A stretch of 64,000 bases of DNA, taken from NCBI GenBank assembly GCA_900539095.1, contig UQAR01000001.1:62001-126000 (forward strand), in the 5' to 3' direction. The DNA is from an uncultured Ruminococcus sp. GTDB taxonomy: Bacteria > Bacillota > Clostridia > Oscillospirales > Ruminococcaceae. Each line of letters begins with the position of its first letter. Positions within the stretch are counted from its first letter, which is position 1. Below are positions 24,699-33,898 of this stretch, piece after piece. A model generated the notes under the pieces. That model was not told where the DNA came from, searched no databases, and saw nothing but the letters and a program-made list of their open reading frames with translations. The translations under genes and the position numbers were made by a program.

Positions 24699-26465
24699 TT
24701 ATAATGTGCACTCTGCAAGTATTTTTTGCGGTCTGGCAAGCATTTGCTTTGCCTCCACAAGAGTTTCCCTTATCTCGTCATTGTCATAGACAGTCATGAG
24801 CTGCTGAGCCTGATTAAGAGCCTCTCTGCCCATTTCCACCTGATACTGATAAAGGCTGTCGAGCCTTGCGGCTGCCTTTGTTTCAAGATCCTGATAAACG
24901 GTCTTTATATCCTTGACGATATTATTTCTAATATCGTCATAGTTTTCAAGGGCGATATCAATGATATCGGTCTGCTTTTTCTTTTTCAGGATAAGGCTGA
25001 AAACTGACATTGTTGCAGGCGGGAACGTTTCGCTTGTACCAAAAAGCTGAACGCCCATAACAGAACGTGTTACATTCTTGTTCAGGGAGGTCATTATCAT
25101 TTCAACTGACGGTGCTTTTGCCGCCTTTGAAAGGTCGTCGATACCAAGTGCAGAGGCAAGCTCTCTGCCTGTGCTCTCCACTATCTCGGCTATCCTATCC
25201 CTATGGCTCTCAATACAGTTTCTATACGCCTCGCCGACCTTTTCCATAAGGAACGAATAGAAATACTTTTCTATATCCTCAGGGCTGTAAAGGTCATTGC
25301 CGTCGGCATCTTTTCCACGGCAGTCCAAAATGCTTGCTCTCAGCTTTGAGAAGAACTCATACATCCAAGCCTCTGCCTCCTGCTGCATTTCGATAATAGA
25401 AAGGTGCAGGGCAGGTTTTTTCTCTTCAAGTGCCTTTGAAAGCTTTTCGCACTGCTCCTCAAACTCTTTTGCACGGTCGGCAAGCTTTTGCTTATCAAGC
25501 TCTGCCATATCGCTTATAAGTCGAAGTTTTGCGGCAGTTTCGTCACACATCTGCGAAAGCATCGTGAGCACACGCTTTGAACGGATAACGTCCTTTTGCA
25601 TGATTATATCACGCTGCAAAGACAGTTCAAACTGGAAGAACTGCGTTTCATAAAACTCTCTTGTGCCTTTATCTATCGGTCTTTCTCTTCCAAGCTTTCT
25701 GCTCAGTTCATCAGCACCGCTTATGCCATAGACGATAGCGTTAGGGACTATCCTCTCGGAAATGTTTCTCACACGCTTTAATATCTTATCGGCGTCCTTT
25801 TGAGAGTTCATTGCGTCTATCATATTCACAAGGATATAGAGCATACCGAACCTCTGCGGCCGGACGTGGCTTGCGAGAAAGATCTGCTCCGTTTCAGAGA
25901 ACGGCAGCAGGCATGACGCTGCATACATGATAGCGTCTGCATTGACGATATAATCCATTACCTGCTTGTCGAGAGTTTCCAAGTCGGAAAGGCCCGGAGT
26001 ATCGACAATCCTTATCTCTTTGAGTATAGGGGCGTTGTCCTTTATCTGGACGTAGCTTATTTTTGCAGGAAAGAGTTTCATTCGCTGCTCAAGCTTTTCC
26101 CTTGTGATATCCTCAAGAGCCAGCGGCACTCTCATGCCGTTTTCCAATATCGCCTCCACATACTGTGTATGTCCGAAGGATATCTCATTTATGGTATAAG
26201 TTTCAGGGGTCACGTTTATGGGAGCAAGCTCCTTGCCGAGAAGAGCGTTTATGATAGTGCTCTTGCCCCTTTTGAACTCGCCAAGTATGACCAGCGTAAA
26301 AGGCTCTTCGCTTTTTTTCTCGATAAGTGTCTCCCACTCGTTCATTTCGCTGACAAAATCCTTGCCGAGCATTTTGGCTATCTTTTCATTATCCACGAAG
26401 GCTTTGAGATCGGCTCTTACCTGTGCAATATTCTGCTCTGCTGTGTTCATATTCGCACTATCCAC
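24699..26465 (-). CDS. Dynamin-family GTPase, second of the operon
   Basis: A 588-residue large GTPase of the bacterial dynamin-like family. G1 is GEFKRGKST (62-70), G3 is DTPG (155-158), G4 is NMID (214-217), all intact. The rest is long helical, as in the trunk of bacterial dynamins, with a short hydrophobic segment near 477-500 (SVMGVQLFGTSETFPPATMSVFSLIL) that could be the membrane paddle. Bacterial dynamins remodel or protect membranes and often work in pairs. The GTG start at 26463-26465 has GGAGG 8 bases upstream and overlaps the end of the preceding gene by 8 bases, so translation is coupled. Confidence 0.88.
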   Translation of the reverse strand: MDSANMNTAEQNIAQVRADLKAFVDNEKIAKMLGKDFVSEMNEWETLIEKKSEEPFTLVILGEFKRGKSTIINALLGKELAPINVTPETYTINEISFGHTQYVEAILENGMRVPLALEDITREKLEQRMKLFPAKISYVQIKDNAPILKEIRIVDTPGLSDLETLDKQVMDYIVNADAIMYAASCLLPFSETEQIFLASHVRPQRFGMLYILVNMIDAMNSQKDADKILKRVRNISERIVPNAIVYGISGADELSRKLGRERPIDKGTREFYETQFFQFELSLQRDIIMQKDVIRSKRVLTMLSQMCDETAAKLRLISDMAELDKQKLADRAKEFEEQCEKLSKALEEKKPALHLSIIEMQQEAEAWMYEFFSKLRASILDCRGKDADGNDLYSPEDIEKYFYSFLMEKVGEAYRNCIESHRDRIAEIVESTGRELASALGIDDLSKAAKAPSVEMIMTSLNKNVTRSVMGVQLFGTSETFPPATMSVFSLILKKKKQTDIIDIALENYDDIRNNIVKDIKTVYQDLETKAAARLDSLYQYQVEMGREALNQAQQLMTVYDNDEIRETLVEAKQMLARPQKILAECTL

Positions 26466-27447
26466 CTATCACGCCTCCGTTTCCGATTATAACGCTGCTG
26501 CGGACGTCGCATATCTGACCTGAAACAAGGTGTCTGTCAGAATCCTCGGCGTCTTTTCGCCACTCGTAAAGCACCGCACAGTACAGAAACTCAGTCACGG
26601 CGATAACAAGCTTTTCAAGCTCGCTCATTGAATTTTCTGTTTTCAGATTTCTTGACGCCACTGCATGGACGCTCTCGGCTTTTTTGATAAGCTCGTTGGT
26701 ATCCATATTTTTCTGCTGTCTGCCATAAAAGTCGATAAAGCCCTTGTTATAAAGCCCTGTTATGATGCTTATGAACATTCCCGGCTTATCGAGGCAGATA
26801 ATGCCTGCTCTGTTTGCTGTTATATCTGCATATTTCACCCACTGCACAAGAGCCGTATAAAGCTGATTATTTACAGTCTGCTTATATGATCTTTCAATGG
26901 GTCTGAAAGTGAATTTATTATAATTCAGGTATGTGAATGCCATATTATAGGCACAATGATTGTTCTGTATCCTTCCGCATTCGCAGCCTATAAGGAACAT
27001 AAGCTCCTCACTGCTGCACATTTCCACAAGCTGCTTTGAAAGCACGATACAAGGCTCGATTATGTCGCTTGCGATAGAGTAGATCTGTGCTTTGTCCATA
27101 TCCCCTCTGACAAAGACGATAGGCACGACAAGCTCAAGACGCTCGGCACACTTTTTCACGATGTCATATATATCGGGATATTTCAGCGGTCCGACCTGCT
27201 CGCATTTCAAAAACAGGTGCTTTGCCTCAGCAGAAACGTCCTGCGAGCCTGCCGCCTTGACGAGCTTTCCCCAGCCGCCAAGTCCCATTATCTTCTGCCT
27301 TACGGCAAAATCGGACTCGAAAGCATAGTCGAGCACGCCGTCAACTATATGGTTCTGATAACTTCTTGTATAAGCATTCAGATAGGTGCGGAAACTGGTG
27401 TCAATCTGTAGCAGCGGATTTTCCCTTTCCGTTGTATTTGTACTCAT
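26458..27447 (-). CDS. M48-peptidase-like protein with a degenerate HExxH
   Basis: A 329-residue protein whose middle resembles M48 metallopeptidases: EELMFLIGCECGRIQNNHCAYNMA (about 147-170) lines up with the usual ELxxVLAHELGHIxxGH pattern, and DITANRAGIICLD (about 209-220) with the third-ligand region. The zinc-binding histidines of HExxH are C155 and R159 here; only E156 and H164 remain, and the third-ligand acids are altered. It is therefore probably not a working protease but may keep the fold as a binding or regulatory subunit. No signal peptide or clear membrane helix. The ATG follows GGGAGGACAGGTC. It is sandwiched between two dynamins. The M48 assignment is mine from motif shape and needs a profile search. 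Confidence 0.65.
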   Translation of the reverse strand: MSTNTTERENPLLQIDTSFRTYLNAYTRSYQNHIVDGVLDYAFESDFAVRQKIMGLGGWGKLVKAAGSQDVSAEAKHLFLKCEQVGPLKYPDIYDIVKKCAERLELVVPIVFVRGDMDKAQIYSIASDIIEPCIVLSKQLVEMCSSEELMFLIGCECGRIQNNHCAYNMAFTYLNYNKFTFRPIERSYKQTVNNQLYTALVQWVKYADITANRAGIICLDKPGMFISIITGLYNKGFIDFYGRQQKNMDTNELIKKAESVHAVASRNLKTENSMSELEKLVIAVTEFLYCAVLYEWRKDAEDSDRHLVSGQICDVRSSVIIGNGGVIGG

Positions 27448-27494
27448 GACCTGTCCTCCCTTGATCTTAAAATGATATCCTTTTGTTTTGTCCG

Positions 27495-29546
27495 TCAGCT
27501 TTCCATAGCCTCGGTGAGCACACGTCTTACCTGATATGCCTCCTGAACTATTGCACTTGCACTCTCGGCAATATCATGCAGACGCTCCATTTCCTTCTGA
27601 GAAATGTTGCTCTTTTCAGTTTTAAGATCGTTAAGATTATCAAGTGTTTCCTGAGTATCACGAAGGATTATCTCTGTTTCGCTCTCGATCTTGCCCTTCA
27701 GTCCCTCAAATGCTGAGAATACCTGACGGCGGACAGTTTCAGTGAAGTCGTTATTGAGTTTCATTTCGTGGAACTGCTTTCTCACCTGAGTTTTGAAGTT
27801 TGACTTATACTTATCTATTCTTTCCTTGACAAGTATCTTATCAACGGCAAAGTTTGAAGTAAAAGTACCTGCTATACCTGCAAGAGCCATAAGGCAGAGG
27901 GTCACTGGCAGGGTAGCGGTTATGCCAAAAAAGCCTGCAAAGAATATAGCGGTATAATAAGTAGCATAGAATCCTGCAAAGCCGGTCGCTCCGCCAAGAA
28001 GAGCACCCTTTACACCGGATTCTCTGAATCCCAAGAACAGTCCGCCGACGCCGTAAGAGCCGATAGCGACGCCTATTATCTTATCCATAACGCCGCCGTT
28101 CTTTGAAACTCTGTCGGAGATAGTGAACATCTGCTGTATCTTTGTAACGGATTCGAAGAACTCGTCCTCAAATTCCTGAAGTCTTTCAGCCTCGCAGGAA
28201 ACAGCGAAGTTGATGCTGTTTTGTATCTGCTCGCAGATTATCTGTGCTCTTGCCTCGATGCTCTCTTTTATCTTCTCGGTGAGCTTTGCGGTAACAAGCT
28301 TGAGCTGGTCTTTCTTGAAATCGTCAGAGGACATCTGGAAGTTGTCTATTACCTCCATAGCGGTCTGCTCGATATTCGTCCAATAGCTGTCCAAAACAGG
28401 CTGCAAGTCATTGAACACCTGATTTGCGGCGTCATTGATCTTGACAAATTCCTGTCTTTTCTTGTTTCTGATCTCGCCGATCTCCTTGATAGCGTCGTCA
28501 TACTTTTCCATGAACTCGTCATTAGCCATCATAAGGGCGTTTTCCTGCATAACGACACTTCTGAGTATCTCAGTACCCGAATTTGTTATCTTATTTGCAA
28601 GTATCTGCAAGGCGATAACGCCACGCTCTTTTGTGAGCATGGTTTCAAGAGCCTTTTCAAACTCAGGGAAGTTACTCTTTTCAAGAGCCTCCTTATCCCC
28701 TGACTCCTTAGCCATAAGGGCCTGCTTTGCATAAACGCCGATAACTCTCGGAGTTCCTATTTTTCTCTTATAGACCGCAAACTCACGGGAATCCTCGCCC
28801 ATGACCTTTTTAGCCTTTTCCATAACGTATTTTCCGATACGTCCTCTTACAGTTTCGACTATCTTATTCTCGTCTGCCTGAGAGAATGTACCGAAACAGT
28901 TTACAACGAAAATAATCCTTCCCACATCGGAAGTGAGCATTTTCTTTTCAAGAAACTCTTTTTCAAACTGTGAGAAAGGGGAGTTTGCACTGATAACGAA
29001 AACGGCTGCGTCTATTTTCGGCAGTATCGACAGAGTAACGTTAGTCATCTGATCGTCATCGTTAAGACCCGGAGTATCTATGATATCGACATTGTTCTTA
29101 CAGAACTCGGTATCATAATAAACAGTAGCCTCTTTGACAGTTTCGGCTCTTTCCTCCGACTCTGCCGTGAGCTTTGTTACATAGTCCTCCAGTTTGTTTA
29201 TATCCACCTTTTCGCTTTCGCCGTTTTTGTATTCCACCTGAACATACGGTTCTTCGCTATAGGTCACTCTGTTAAGGGTAGCCGTTGCAGGCAGCACGTC
29301 AGCAGGCAATACCTCCTGACCGAGCATTGCGTTGATAAGGGTACTTTTACCTCTCTTGAACTCGCCGACGATAGCGACCTCAAAGTGCTCCTCGGCTGTT
29401 TTCTCCAATGTTTCCCGAATAGATTCCGCAGTATTGACAAGAGCGATCTCCTCGCTCAGCCCCAGCAGCGATTTCAGGTTCTCGGTAAGACCTTTTACGG
29501 TTTCCTTATAGGACGCATAGCTGCCGTAATCAATTTGCTTTTTCAT
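27495..29546 (-). CDS. Dynamin-family GTPase, first of the operon
   Basis: A 683-residue bacterial dynamin-like protein. G1 GEFKRGKST is at 61-69 and G3 DTPG at 157-160. The G4 position reads VVNCFGTF (about 214-221), lacking the usual lysine and aspartate, so guanine recognition may differ. A glycine-rich hydrophobic region at about 490-565 (GVAIGSYGVGGLFLGF, YTAIFFAGFFGITATLPVTL) is a likely membrane-inserting hairpin. Helical stretches on both sides form the trunk. The ATG follows GGAGGCTTGTA. It is led by its own promoter and starts a three-gene operon with the M48-like protein and the second dynamin. Confidence 0.88.
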   Translation of the reverse strand: MKKQIDYGSYASYKETVKGLTENLKSLLGLSEEIALVNTAESIRETLEKTAEEHFEVAIVGEFKRGKSTLINAMLGQEVLPADVLPATATLNRVTYSEEPYVQVEYKNGESEKVDINKLEDYVTKLTAESEERAETVKEATVYYDTEFCKNNVDIIDTPGLNDDDQMTNVTLSILPKIDAAVFVISANSPFSQFEKEFLEKKMLTSDVGRIIFVVNCFGTFSQADENKIVETVRGRIGKYVMEKAKKVMGEDSREFAVYKRKIGTPRVIGVYAKQALMAKESGDKEALEKSNFPEFEKALETMLTKERGVIALQILANKITNSGTEILRSVVMQENALMMANDEFMEKYDDAIKEIGEIRNKKRQEFVKINDAANQVFNDLQPVLDSYWTNIEQTAMEVIDNFQMSSDDFKKDQLKLVTAKLTEKIKESIEARAQIICEQIQNSINFAVSCEAERLQEFEDEFFESVTKIQQMFTISDRVSKNGGVMDKIIGVAIGSYGVGGLFLGFRESGVKGALLGGATGFAGFYATYYTAIFFAGFFGITATLPVTLCLMALAGIAGTFTSNFAVDKILVKERIDKYKSNFKTQVRKQFHEMKLNNDFTETVRRQVFSAFEGLKGKIESETEIILRDTQETLDNLNDLKTEKSNISQKEMERLHDIAESASAIVQEAYQVRRVLTEAMES

Positions 29547-29640
29547 TACAAGCCTCCGTTCCTCATTTCTAAGGTAATATCTATATCATATTCCATTCAT
29601 TACCGTTAAGACACACAAATATTACCGTGACATTATTTTA

Positions 29641-29670
29641 ATTATAACATATTATTAAAACACAAGTCAA
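29641..29670 (-). promoter_or_regulatory. Promoter of the dynamin operon
   Basis: Minus strand TTGACT, 18-base spacer, TATAAT. The start codon is about 95 bases downstream. Confidence 0.7.
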
Positions 29671-29762
29671 GAATTTACTTATAACAAGTACAAAAAACTA
29701 CCCTTTTGTACAAATTAGCATTATCATAATATACATTTTGCACAATATAGGGGCACAGGCAC

Positions 29763-29792
29763 AAAAAAACGCCCCGAAAAATCGGGACGTGA
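29763..29792 (-). terminator. Terminator of the arabinose operon
   Basis: On the minus strand CGTCCCGA-ttttt-TCGGGGCG (8 bp with one G-U) followed by seven T. Confidence 0.8.
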
Positions 29793-29825
29793 GAGTGTTT
29801 ATAAAATATAAAATGAACGGAACAA

Positions 29826-29850
29826 CGGGCGACCTAAGGTCGCTCCTACA
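29826..29850 (-). repeat. Family A palindromic repeat
   Basis: CGGGCGACCTAAGGTCGCTCCTACA; one change (GCTCC) in the right end. It lies after araD. Confidence 0.8.
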
Positions 29851-29870
29851 CAAAATAGGATATATGCAAT

Positions 29871-30560
29871 TTAATTCTGACCGTAATATGCGTTCTTGCC
29901 GTGCTTTCTGAGGAAGTGTTTATCAAGCAGCTCCTGCTGCATATGACCGATCTCAGGGTTCATCATCATTGCGTGGAAATTCATGAACGCAGCCTCTTCA
30001 AGGACAACTGCGTTATGGACAGCCTCTGCTGCATCCTTTCCCCATGTGAACGGGCCATGGCTTTTTACCAGAACGGCAGGTATCTGAGTTGCGTCAAGAC
30101 CCTTGAAAGCCTCTATTATAACAGTACCTGTTTCCTTTTCATACTCTCCTGCTATCTCCTCAGGGGTCATTGCTCTTGTGCATGGTATCTCGCCGTAGAA
30201 ATAGTCTGCATGAGTTGTGCCCATTGGTATTATGCCCTTTCCTGCCTGAGCAAAAGATGTTGCCCAGCGGCTATGGGTATGGACTATTCCTCCGATATCA
30301 AAAGCTTTGTAAAGTTCCAAATGCGTTGGAGTATCACTTGAAGGCTTATATTTGCCCTCCACTACCTTTCCGCTTTCAAGGTCAACTACCACCATATCAT
30401 CGGCTGTCATGCCCTCATATGGCACGCCTGACGGCTTTATGACCACAAGGCCTTTTTCTCTGTCAATGGCGGAAACATTTCCCCATGTGAACGTAACAAG
30501 ACCATATTTCGGCAGCAGCAGATTAGCCTCGCACACCTGCTGTTTTAATTCTTCCAGCAT
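29871..30560 (-). CDS. araD: L-ribulose-5-phosphate 4-epimerase
   Basis: Class II aldolase-fold enzyme (229 residues) that turns L-ribulose 5-phosphate into D-xylulose 5-phosphate, the last step of arabinose entry into the pentose phosphate pathway. Zinc ligands are visible in [15 protein letters not shown] (two histidines) and in the later [10 protein letters not shown] block; TFTWGNVSA and [10 protein letters not shown] are the substrate-binding motifs near the N-terminus. The ATG at 30558-30560 follows AAAGGAGAATTTTTT. It is the last gene of the GH51-kinase-epimerase run. No arabinose isomerase gene is in the window. Confidence 0.96.
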   Translation of the reverse strand: MLEELKQQVCEANLLLPKYGLVTFTWGNVSAIDREKGLVVIKPSGVPYEGMTADDMVVVDLESGKVVEGKYKPSSDTPTHLELYKAFDIGGIVHTHSRWATSFAQAGKGIIPMGTTHADYFYGEIPCTRAMTPEEIAGEYEKETGTVIIEAFKGLDATQIPAVLVKSHGPFTWGKDAAEAVHNAVVLEEAAFMNFHAMMMNPEIGHMQQELLDKHFLRKHGKNAYYGQN

Positions 30561-30654
30561 AAAAAATTCTCCTTTCGCTGATTTGGTAAATGCACCTTTT
30601 GTCTGCTCATTTTCCGTACAAGTGAATAGCTTACCGACAGTTTGAGTGGGCAGG

Positions 30655-30679
30655 CGGGCGACCTCAGATCGCCCCTTCA
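30655..30679 (-). repeat. Family A palindromic repeat
   Basis: CGGGCGACCTCAGATCGCCCCTTCA; two changes from the family core. It lies in the gap between the kinase and araD. Confidence 0.75.
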
Positions 30680-30709
30680 TTTTTTTCTATGAATTTCTAT
30701 GATTTTTAA

Positions 30710-32284
30710 TCAGAACTGTGCAGCTTTTTCTGCCGTCAATCCGTTTTTATATCTTTCTAAGAATGTTTTATAGCCCTCTGAGCCTGTCTGTTCAGGCTGA
30801 GAAGTTGTCACTTCCATATCCACAAAGACCTTTTCGTCAAGGAAGTCGGCAAGCTTTTTGCCCTCTGAAAGCTCCATATAAGCTGCTAAAAGAGCCATGC
30901 CCCATGCTCCGCCTTCGCCTGCTGTTTTCATTACTGAAACAGGGGTTGAAAGTGCGTCCGCAATAAGCTGTGAGGCAACTCCGCTGACTTTAAAAAGTCC
31001 GCCGTGACCTGTTATCTTTTCTGCCTTTACCTTTTCCTTATCAAAAAGTATATCCATGCCGATCTTCAGTGCAGTGAAAGCGGAATAAAGCTGTGCTCTG
31101 AAAAAGCTGCCCAAGGTCAAAGTGCTGTCAGGGGTGCGGAAATACATTGGTCTGCCCTCATCAAGCTTTATGACAGGCTCGCCTGAAAGGCAGTTATAGG
31201 CTGTCACGCCGCCGCATGAGCTATCGGCTGTCATAGCGTTTTTATAGAGCGTTTCGTAAAGGCTGCTTTTGTCTATCTCGTTGCCTGTGAGCTTTGCGAA
31301 CTCGCCGAACATATTAACCCATGCGTCAAGCTCTGAGCAGCAGTTGTTGCAATGCACCATTGCGACAGGCGAACCGTCAGGGGTAGTTACAACGTCTATC
31401 TCCTCATAAACGCCTTTCAGCGGCTTTTCAAGGACAAGCATTGCAAATATTGAAGTGCCTGCGGAGATGTTTCCCGTCTTTTTCAGAACGCTGTCTGTTG
31501 CAACCATGCCGGTGCCTGCGTCGCCCTCAGGAGGGCAGACCGGCACGCCTGCTTTGAGGTGTCCCTCAGGGTCAAGGAACTTTGCACCCTCTTCTGTAAG
31601 GACAGCACTCTTTTCTCCTGCGTTTCTCACAGCAGGGAGGATATCTTTCAGCTTATGGTCAAAGCCTTTTTCCGCAAGGCTTTTTTCTGTAAGCTCCAAA
31701 TACTCTTTTTTATAGCCTATGCCCTCTACAGGGAAGATACCTGACGCCTCGCCGACGCCTACTTCAAAACGGTCTGTGAGCCTTTTGTGCACATAGCCTG
31801 CAAGAGTATTTATATAGGCAATATCCGCAACGTGAGGCTCTTTGTTCAGCACTGCCTGATAAAGGTGAGCGATGCTCCAACGCTGTGGGATATTGAATCC
31901 AAGCAATTTTGTAAGCTCTTCAGCCGCCTGAGCGGTCATGGTATTACGCCATGTTCTGAACGGCACAAGCAGTTTATCGTTTTTGTCAAAAGCCATATAG
32001 CCGTGCATCATTGCAGAAATGCCCATTGCACCGAATGTTTCAGGATAAACGCCGTACTGTGCCTTTACGTTCTTTGCAAGATCCTTATAGCACGCCTGTA
32101 TGCCGCCATGGATATCATCAAGAGAATATGTCCAGCAGCCGTTTTCAAAGCGGTTTTCCCACTGTTTTGAGCCTGAGGCGATAACGGCAAAGCTATCGTC
32201 TATAAGAACAGCCTTTATTCTTGTTGAGCCAAGCTCTATGCCAAGATAGGTCTTGCCCTGCAAAATTTTATCTTTTACTGTCAT
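30710..32284 (-). CDS. araB: FGGY-family carbohydrate kinase, probable ribulokinase
   Basis: Sugar kinase of 524 residues with the two-domain FGGY fold. The N-terminal phosphate motif GIELGSTRIKAVLID, the MHGYMAFD loop, PPEGDAGTGMVATDSV and the C-terminal adenosine motif (ITGHGGLFKVSGVASQLIADAL) are present. Its place between a GH51 arabinofuranosidase and araD makes L-ribulose the likely substrate; sequence alone would also allow xylulose. The ATG is 22 bases after the GH51 stop codon, so the genes are cotranscribed. Confidence 0.88.
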   Translation of the reverse strand: MTVKDKILQGKTYLGIELGSTRIKAVLIDDSFAVIASGSKQWENRFENGCWTYSLDDIHGGIQACYKDLAKNVKAQYGVYPETFGAMGISAMMHGYMAFDKNDKLLVPFRTWRNTMTAQAAEELTKLLGFNIPQRWSIAHLYQAVLNKEPHVADIAYINTLAGYVHKRLTDRFEVGVGEASGIFPVEGIGYKKEYLELTEKSLAEKGFDHKLKDILPAVRNAGEKSAVLTEEGAKFLDPEGHLKAGVPVCPPEGDAGTGMVATDSVLKKTGNISAGTSIFAMLVLEKPLKGVYEEIDVVTTPDGSPVAMVHCNNCCSELDAWVNMFGEFAKLTGNEIDKSSLYETLYKNAMTADSSCGGVTAYNCLSGEPVIKLDEGRPMYFRTPDSTLTLGSFFRAQLYSAFTALKIGMDILFDKEKVKAEKITGHGGLFKVSGVASQLIADALSTPVSVMKTAGEGGAWGMALLAAYMELSEGKKLADFLDEKVFVDMEVTTSQPEQTGSEGYKTFLERYKNGLTAEKAAQF

Positions 32285-32306
32285 TTTGGGCTCTCCTTAT
32301 AAAATT

Positions 32307-33776
32307 TTATTTCATTGTCACTACCGCTACGGAGCATTTTGGCAGGTCTATCTCAAAGCCCTTTTCTGTCATTTTCGCACTGTACTCTCTTGGTGCGACC
32401 TTATCACAATTATCAAAATCGTTATAGTCCCTTACATCATTGTCAAGTATCCTGCACTCAATGTTCTGATAGTTTGAACCTGCGATGTCGCAGCAGATAT
32501 GAGCGTCATCGTCTATAGAGCAGTTTGCTATCGTGACAGTAAGAACGCCGTCCTTTACTGAGGCAGACTGTGATATCATTGGTATCTTGCCGCCTGCCTG
32601 ACAGTTGTCGGCATGGCTATAGCAAAGCTCGCCGCCCTGATGAGTTTTGAAAAGGTCAAAGACGTGATATGTAGGCGTTTTTACCATTTTCTCGCCCTCT
32701 GTGAGGATAAGAGCCTGCAAAACGTTCACTGCCTGAGCAAGGTTCGCCATTACAACTTTGTCACTGTGGGCATTGAAGATATTAAGGTTGCAGGCAGCCA
32801 CGATAGCGTCACGCATTGTGTTCTGCTGATAAAGAAAACCAGGGTTCGTGCCCTCTTCAACGTCATACCAGCAGCCCCACTCGTCAACGATAAGACCTAT
32901 TTTTCCCTCAGGGTCATGGCGTGACATTATCTCGCTGTGGCGTTTTATAAGCTCGTCCATGTAGAGTGTCTTTGATATGGTTTCGTAATACTCCTCATTT
33001 GAGAACTCTGTCGCACTGCCCTTTTTGTTCCAATCCCCTGTAGGAACGGTGTAATAGTGCAAAGAGATAGCCTTTGTGTGCCACTCCCCAAGGTTTGACA
33101 TTACAACGTCCGTCCAGTTATAATCGTTGGAATTTGGTCCGCAGGCAACTTTGTAAAGCTCATTGCCGCTGAAATTCTTGCAAAAGCTCTGATATCTTCT
33201 GTATTCGTCGCAATAATACTCAGGACGCATCGAGCCGCCGCAGCCCCAGTTTTCGTTGCCGATACCAAGATATTTCAGTTTCCACGGCTTTTCTCTGCCG
33301 TTCTTTCTTCTCAGGTCAGCCATGGGGGAAACGCCGTCAAAGGTGATATATTCTATCCACTCTGCAAGTTCCTGAACAGTGCCGCTGCCGAGATTTCCTG
33401 CAAGATACGGTTCGCAGCCTATCTCTTCGCACAGGTCAAAGAACTCATTTGTGCCGAAAGAGTTATCCTCTGTCACGCCGCCCCAGTTTGTGTTTATCAT
33501 TTTCTTTCTCTGGGATTTTTCGCCGATACCGTCTTTCCAGTGATACTCGTCTGCAAAGCAGCCGCCCGGCCAGCGGAGAACAGGCATTTTTATCTCCTTG
33601 AAAGCCTCGATAACGTCCTTTCTAACGCCGTTTATGTTCGGTATCTCTGAATCTTCGCCAACATACATTCCGTTATAGATACATCTGCCAAGATGTTCGG
33701 AGAAATGTCCGTATATCTCAGGGTTGATGTGGGAACGCTTGTCTGCGGTATTGATAAGCATTGAAATGTTCTTCAT
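32307..33776 (-). CDS. Intracellular alpha-L-arabinofuranosidase, GH51
   Basis: Retaining glycosidase (489 residues) that frees arabinose from short arabino-oligosaccharides. The TIM barrel carries the acid/base E175 in [11 protein letters not shown] and the nucleophile E299 in [21 protein letters not shown] and [13 protein letters not shown] are the early GH51 motifs. A beta-sandwich forms the C-terminus. No signal peptide, so it acts on imported sugars. The ATG follows AGGAGGTCACA. It is the first gene of the arabinose operon and is divergent from an AraC-type regulator. Confidence 0.96.
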   Translation of the reverse strand: MKNISMLINTADKRSHINPEIYGHFSEHLGRCIYNGMYVGEDSEIPNINGVRKDVIEAFKEIKMPVLRWPGGCFADEYHWKDGIGEKSQRKKMINTNWGGVTEDNSFGTNEFFDLCEEIGCEPYLAGNLGSGTVQELAEWIEYITFDGVSPMADLRRKNGREKPWKLKYLGIGNENWGCGGSMRPEYYCDEYRRYQSFCKNFSGNELYKVACGPNSNDYNWTDVVMSNLGEWHTKAISLHYYTVPTGDWNKKGSATEFSNEEYYETISKTLYMDELIKRHSEIMSRHDPEGKIGLIVDEWGCWYDVEEGTNPGFLYQQNTMRDAIVAACNLNIFNAHSDKVVMANLAQAVNVLQALILTEGEKMVKTPTYHVFDLFKTHQGGELCYSHADNCQAGGKIPMISQSASVKDGVLTVTIANCSIDDDAHICCDIAGSNYQNIECRILDNDVRDYNDFDNCDKVAPREYSAKMTEKGFEIDLPKCSVAVVTMK

Positions 33777-33825
33777 TGTGACCTCCTAAAAGTGTATGAT
33801 TTTAGTTTCAATTATATTTTATCAC

Positions 33826-33854
33826 TTGACAAAAAAACAACAATGATATATCCT
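33826..33854 (+). promoter_or_regulatory. Promoter of the AraC-type regulator
   Basis: TTGACA, 17-base spacer, TATCCT. It sits in the 120-base divergent gap; the minus-strand TATAAT of the arabinose operon lies next to it, so one regulator site could control both directions. Confidence 0.5.
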
Positions 33855-33898
33855 ATTATTATACTGATACATCATACGAAATTAGAAAGGATAAACCT

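Larger units (their letters stand above)
29547..29870. other. Intergenic region before the dynamin operon
   Basis: About 320 bases. From right to left: a family A repeat (29826-29850), a terminator for the arabinose operon (29763-29792), an AT-rich stretch, the dynamin promoter (29641-29670) and a roughly 90-base leader in which ACGGTAAT occurs twice about 20 bases apart. No further open frame is seen. Confidence 0.6.
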
